This document shows, in pieces, positions 60,705 to 64,000 of a DNA stretch of 64,000 nucleotides. Below the pieces are notes generated by a model. It was not told the DNA's origin and ran no database searches. It saw nothing but the letters and a program-made list of their open reading frames with translations. The DNA comes from Prevotella sp. GTDB lineage: Bacteria > Bacteroidota > Bacteroidia > Bacteroidales > Bacteroidaceae. The DNA lies in assembly GCA_017619375.1 (NCBI GenBank), contig JAFZSL010000070.1, forward strand, positions 1 through 64,000, written 5' to 3'. Within the stretch, counting starts at the first letter, position 1. Every line of letters starts with the position of its first letter. The translations under genes were made by a program, and so were the position numbers.

Positions 60705-60768
60705 GGGGAGAGGAGATAGTAGGAAGTCTTAAGAGATAGTAGGAAGTTTTAGGAAGCTTGGCGAAAGC
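60705..60768. repeat. Direct repeat in convergent spacer
   Basis: GAGATAGTAGGAAGT occurs at 60713-60727 and again at 60733-60747, a 20-base period, with related TAGGAAG units around it. This fills the spacer between the convergent capA-like and GT4 genes. Confidence 0.7.
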
Positions 60769-61809
60769 CTACGTCAGTTCCAAACGTTTTAAAAGCTCGG
60801 GAGTCACCACGTGGCAGGTGTCATAATTCATGCATTCCGATTGGCACACCCTACCCATTTCCATGGCTTTCTCTGGGTTGAGGATGAGGCTTTCCATCGC
60901 TGCAGCCAGTTTGGCTGCATTCCTGTTTTCCACAATGATGCCCGTTTCGCCATCTCTCACAATCTCGCTGTTTAAACTCCAGTCGGTGGCTATTACGGGA
61001 AGGCCGGCGATGAAGGCGTCGATGAAGATTCCAGCGAATCCCTCGCCATAGAAGAAAGTGGGGAACAGCATGGCATCATAGCTTGCCAACACCTCGTAAT
61101 TGGCCTTGTCGAGCAATCGTAGGAAGCCTTTGTATTCCACATTGGGAAGAGACTCCGTTTCCTTTAGGAAACGTTCCTTGTAGACGTCGGCTATCGACCC
61201 ATAATAGTCAATGGTGTAGGATGATTCCAGGCCTTTCTCATTCAGGATGCTTGCGGCTTTGTTGATGTAGCTGCAACCTTTGTCTTCGGCTATACGTGAC
61301 AAGAACACAAACTTGACGGGAAGAGAGGCGTCGTTTCGCTTCTTGCGAGGAATGAATTCTATGGGCTTGAAATTGGGAAGTGTCGTTACGTTGGTCAGAC
61401 CACAAATATGAAGGGTCTCTTCCATACGCTTTCCTTCAACGATGATGTGCTTCGCATTGGCATAAGGTTTGATGCTTAACACGCTGCTTATTAGTAAGTT
61501 AGGGAAATCACCTCCAACAACCCAGTAGATGATGTCGGACGCTCCAAGGAAACGCATGACCTTGAGCAACTTGTAGGCTCCAGCGGAACTTGCAGAGACG
61601 ATGAACTTGCTCTTTCTGTGGAGCACCATCTGCATGATGGCCGATAGAGTTTTCCATAACGACTGCCTACAGGCATTCGTGTCGATGACCCGAAGTGGAA
61701 CGGACAACTTTTGAAGATGACGGGTGAGATGAAGGTTCTTGAGGCTGTCGCCACCTATCATGCCGCCTTCCTTGCCCAAAGGGCCTATGAAATACACATG
61801 CTTGCTCAT
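60769..61809 (-). CDS. Glycosyltransferase family 4
   Basis: A 346-residue GT-B transferase with GPLGKEGGMIGGDSLKNLHL at the N-terminus, FLSRIAEDKGC in the hinge region and FYGEGFAGIFIDAFIAGLP (E-x7-like donor motif) near 250-270. It adds a sugar to the growing repeat unit. Its start overlaps the stop of the next GT4 gene upstream by 4 bases. Confidence 0.88.
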   Translation of the reverse strand: MSKHVYFIGPLGKEGGMIGGDSLKNLHLTRHLQKLSVPLRVIDTNACRQSLWKTLSAIMQMVLHRKSKFIVSASSAGAYKLLKVMRFLGASDIIYWVVGGDFPNLLISSVLSIKPYANAKHIIVEGKRMEETLHICGLTNVTTLPNFKPIEFIPRKKRNDASLPVKFVFLSRIAEDKGCSYINKAASILNEKGLESSYTIDYYGSIADVYKERFLKETESLPNVEYKGFLRLLDKANYEVLASYDAMLFPTFFYGEGFAGIFIDAFIAGLPVIATDWSLNSEIVRDGETGIIVENRNAAKLAAAMESLILNPEKAMEMGRVCQSECMNYDTCHVVTPELLKRLELT

Positions 61810-62885
61810 GGGGTCATCAGATGAAGGTAAGCATTCACGAATTTGTCGGAAGAGAACAATTCCAAGGCTCTCTTGCGGTTCGCCATGCCAATGGCTTCCA
61901 ATTGCTCGTTTCCAAGGTTGCAGAACATCTCCATCTTCTCTTTCATGTCTTCAACGCTGAACGGGTCGAAAACCAAGTTGCCTCCCTCTTCACCCAAGAT
62001 GAACTGGTTGTCGCACACGTTGCCACAAAGCACTGGGATGCCACAACTCATCGCTTCGCCTATCACGTTGGGGAAACCCTCGTAGGTGGAAGGAAGGCAG
62101 AATCCATCATATCGGTTGTATAATTCTTCGACATGAGAGATGGGGGTGTGGATTTGCAGGATGTCGCCCACTCCAAGTGCTTCCATTTGTTGCTTGCAGC
62201 GGGAAAGGTAGGGCTCTGTCGGTTGGCCATACCAGTCGACTATGAGTTGATAGCCGTCGTCCCTTACTTTGCCCAATGCCTCGATGAAGCGCAGCATGTT
62301 CTTCTGTGGAGCCACCCTTGCCACCACCAACAAGCGTTTACTTGCGGATGGACTGTCGTGATGGATGGGCTTGAATAGATTGGTGTCCAGATAGTTATGT
62401 ATGACGTGTGTTTTCTTTGCCAAATGGGGAACCCGTTCCATAACGAAATTGTATTTCGAGGTGGAGTTGCACACCACATGGTCGGCGGCACGATACAATT
62501 GGAATCGCAACCACTCACGAAAACGTATTTTTTGGGTGGCATTCCTCTCTGAGACAATCAGCGGGAAACGATGAAACAGACGAAGGGTGCACAAAATCAT
62601 CGATGCCGACTCGGAGAAGGAAATCACGCAAAAGGGAGCATGTGCCTTGATGGTATTCCAGAATGCAACAATCCTGGACAATTTCCCTTTTGCCGACTTC
62701 AAGAAGACATGTTCTATGCCAAGAGTGTCCAATGAGTCCGCATAAAAGTCATCAGGATGATAAGTGACAAATACGGGGCGGCAACCTCTGTCTTTCAGCA
62801 AAGAAGCCAAGGCGATGAGTTGCCTTTGTGCACCTCCCGCCTCAAGACTCTCAATGAAGCAAAGTATGGTCTTGCCCTTCACCAT
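61806..62885 (-). CDS. Glycosyltransferase family 4
   Basis: A 359-residue GT4 enzyme with SLEAGGAQRQLIALASLL near the N-terminus, VVARVAPQKNMLRFIEAL at the domain hinge and LPSTYEGFPNVIGEAMSCGIP carrying the E-x7-E nucleotide-sugar motif. It is closely related in layout to the GT4 at 56578-57633. It lies 59 bases downstream of the GT2 gene. Confidence 0.9.
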   Translation of the reverse strand: MVKGKTILCFIESLEAGGAQRQLIALASLLKDRGCRPVFVTYHPDDFYADSLDTLGIEHVFLKSAKGKLSRIVAFWNTIKAHAPFCVISFSESASMILCTLRLFHRFPLIVSERNATQKIRFREWLRFQLYRAADHVVCNSTSKYNFVMERVPHLAKKTHVIHNYLDTNLFKPIHHDSPSASKRLLVVARVAPQKNMLRFIEALGKVRDDGYQLIVDWYGQPTEPYLSRCKQQMEALGVGDILQIHTPISHVEELYNRYDGFCLPSTYEGFPNVIGEAMSCGIPVLCGNVCDNQFILGEEGGNLVFDPFSVEDMKEKMEMFCNLGNEQLEAIGMANRKRALELFSSDKFVNAYLHLMTP

Positions 62886-62944
62886 GTAGTATCCTTTAAT
62901 GATTTCCCTTTGTTATTCCATGTCGCAATCGGAGTAAATGCATG

Positions 62945-63970
62945 TCACCTATCAAGGGTGTAAGAGAGTGATTTCCTGCCCAACAGACCCTTGAGATAAC
63001 CTATACCGTATGCGAAATGGATGCAGATGAATGTCAGCGGAACCAGAAGGAACAAACCGATCCTCTTGTGCTTGAACGTCTCTATGATGCCAATGATGAA
63101 AATGATGGCAAGATACAACAACAGGACGGGGAACACCACATAGCGGACAACCGGAATGAAGATGCTCAACAACAATCCCAATATGACAAATGCGACAAAT
63201 GAGGGTGGGGCGAACTGCCTGTATGATACGGCGTTGCCAACCTTCTTGTTGACAAGGGGCTTCCAAAGACCATATTGATAGAACATCTTGATCATCCTGT
63301 CTATGCGGTCGCGGGCCATGTAGCGCATCTCCACTTCGGGTATCAAGTATATCTTGCCTCCCTGACGGGTGATGCGGCCGTTCAGTTCTTCGTCCTCGTT
63401 GCGAAGCATGTCCTCGTCGAAAAGGCCAATCTTGTCGAAAACCTCTCTCTTAAAGCAACCGAAGGGTACCGTGTCTGTCTCGGTAATGCTCTCGCAACCT
63501 ATCTTGTGCAAGGATGGGCCAGTCCCGAAGGGATGGCTTGAGCAAATGGCGATGGCCAAGCATTGCGTGGAGTCGTTGGCGGGAGTGGTGATCCAAACTC
63601 CGCCTACGTTCCAGGCATCCAATTCAAGAAGCTTTTGCACCAGGGTGGAGACGTAATGGGTGGGGTAGACGCAGTGGCTGTCGGTTCTCACGATGATGTC
63701 ACCCTTGGCAGCCTTGATGCCCAGGTTGAGCGCACAAGGCACGTTCTTCTTTTGGTTCTCCAACAGTTTGATGCGATGGTCCTCTTCGCACATGCGCCTG
63801 ATGATGTCCGGGGTGCCATCAGTGCTCATGCCATCGACCACGAAAATCTCCATCTTGTCGGAAGGATAATCTTGCTTGGTCAACGACCTGAGGCAGTTTT
63901 CTATATGTTTTGCTTCATTGAGCACCGGTATCACAACCGACACGAAATGGGCATCTGATATGGGTTGCAT
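62945..63970 (-). CDS. Glycosyltransferase family 2 with C-terminal membrane segments
   Basis: A 341-residue GT2 enzyme of the ExoA/succinoglycan type. It has VVIPVLNEAKHIENCLRSL, DGMSTDGT, the metal motif VRTDSHCVYP and EDEELNGRI, then three to four transmembrane helices (about 245-320). The soluble domain makes a glycosidic bond from a nucleotide-sugar at the inner membrane face. The gene is complete in the window; what lies upstream beyond 64000 is unknown. Confidence 0.9.
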   Translation of the reverse strand: MQPISDAHFVSVVIPVLNEAKHIENCLRSLTKQDYPSDKMEIFVVDGMSTDGTPDIIRRMCEEDHRIKLLENQKKNVPCALNLGIKAAKGDIIVRTDSHCVYPTHYVSTLVQKLLELDAWNVGGVWITTPANDSTQCLAIAICSSHPFGTGPSLHKIGCESITETDTVPFGCFKREVFDKIGLFDEDMLRNEDEELNGRITRQGGKIYLIPEVEMRYMARDRIDRMIKMFYQYGLWKPLVNKKVGNAVSYRQFAPPSFVAFVILGLLLSIFIPVVRYVVFPVLLLYLAIIFIIGIIETFKHKRIGLFLLVPLTFICIHFAYGIGYLKGLLGRKSLSYTLDR

Positions 63971-64000
63971 ATGTCTTCTTTGGTTTCAGTTCAAAACAGT

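Overview
The window looks like a chromosomal segment of a Bacteroidales bacterium, most likely Prevotella or a close relative. The evidence is the promoter grammar (TTTG about 19-20 bases upstream of TAnnTTTG, seen repeatedly and exactly), the absence of Shine-Dalgarno sequences, family choices typical of the group (DUF4922/SpoIID fusion, dockerin-like C-terminus, DUF3857 protein, DUF1573 lipoprotein, membrane-anchored AraC regulator), and AT-rich spacers made of short degenerate repeats. No species can be named from the sequence alone.

Layout. Bases 1-249 hold three 79-80 bp tandem repeats, each carrying a full consensus promoter, ahead of a three-gene cell-wall operon: a GT2-DUF4922-SpoIID fusion and two AmpG-like permeases (274-6629). 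On the other strand follows an agmatine-to-putrescine pair (aguB, aguA); aguA is fused in frame to a DUF559 nuclease-like domain that lies inside a 471-bp cassette bounded by near-identical 44/45-bp inverted repeats (7652-8122). From 9.3 to 15.2 kb come an L,D-transpeptidase lipoprotein, a membrane-anchored DNA/RNA nuclease and a 1196-residue secreted dockerin-type protein. From 15.3 to 24.3 kb are a tail-anchored small protein, putA, a transglutaminase-fold protein lacking its catalytic Cys, RNase HI and argS. From 24.4 to 33.3 kb is accessory material: an acyltransferase, two lipoproteins divergent from an AraC-type regulator with direct repeats between them, and two stand-alone P-loop ATPases.

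From 33.4 kb to the end lies a large surface-polysaccharide locus, nearly all on the minus strand. Reading in the direction of transcription (right to left) it has GT2 and GT4 transferases, a divergent capA-like gene, Wzy-like polymerase, GT4, alpha-1,2-fucosyltransferase (GT11), DegT aminotransferase, initiating sugar-1-phosphate transferase, acyltransferase, nucleotidyltransferase, the GDP-fucose genes (manC, gmd, fcl), a sugar-transfer ATP-grasp protein, Wzx-like flippase, an ATP-grasp/GNAT/ATP-grasp trio, UDP-galactopyranose mutase, GtrA, a DPM-like GT2, a PMT-like membrane transferase, a GH65-like glycosidase, LicD and an SF1 helicase. Many junctions overlap by 1-16 bases and a strong terminator closes the run at 33356-33398. 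Together they predict a glycan with fucose, probably galactofuranose and an amino sugar, and perhaps amide-linked and phosphodiester substituents.

The observations most worth follow-up are the DUF559 inverted-repeat cassette fused to aguA, the paired ATP-grasp/GNAT module, the tandem promoter array, and a structured, terminator-like element inside the polysaccharide operon (48103-48189). No tRNA, rRNA, CRISPR array or complete insertion sequence was seen.
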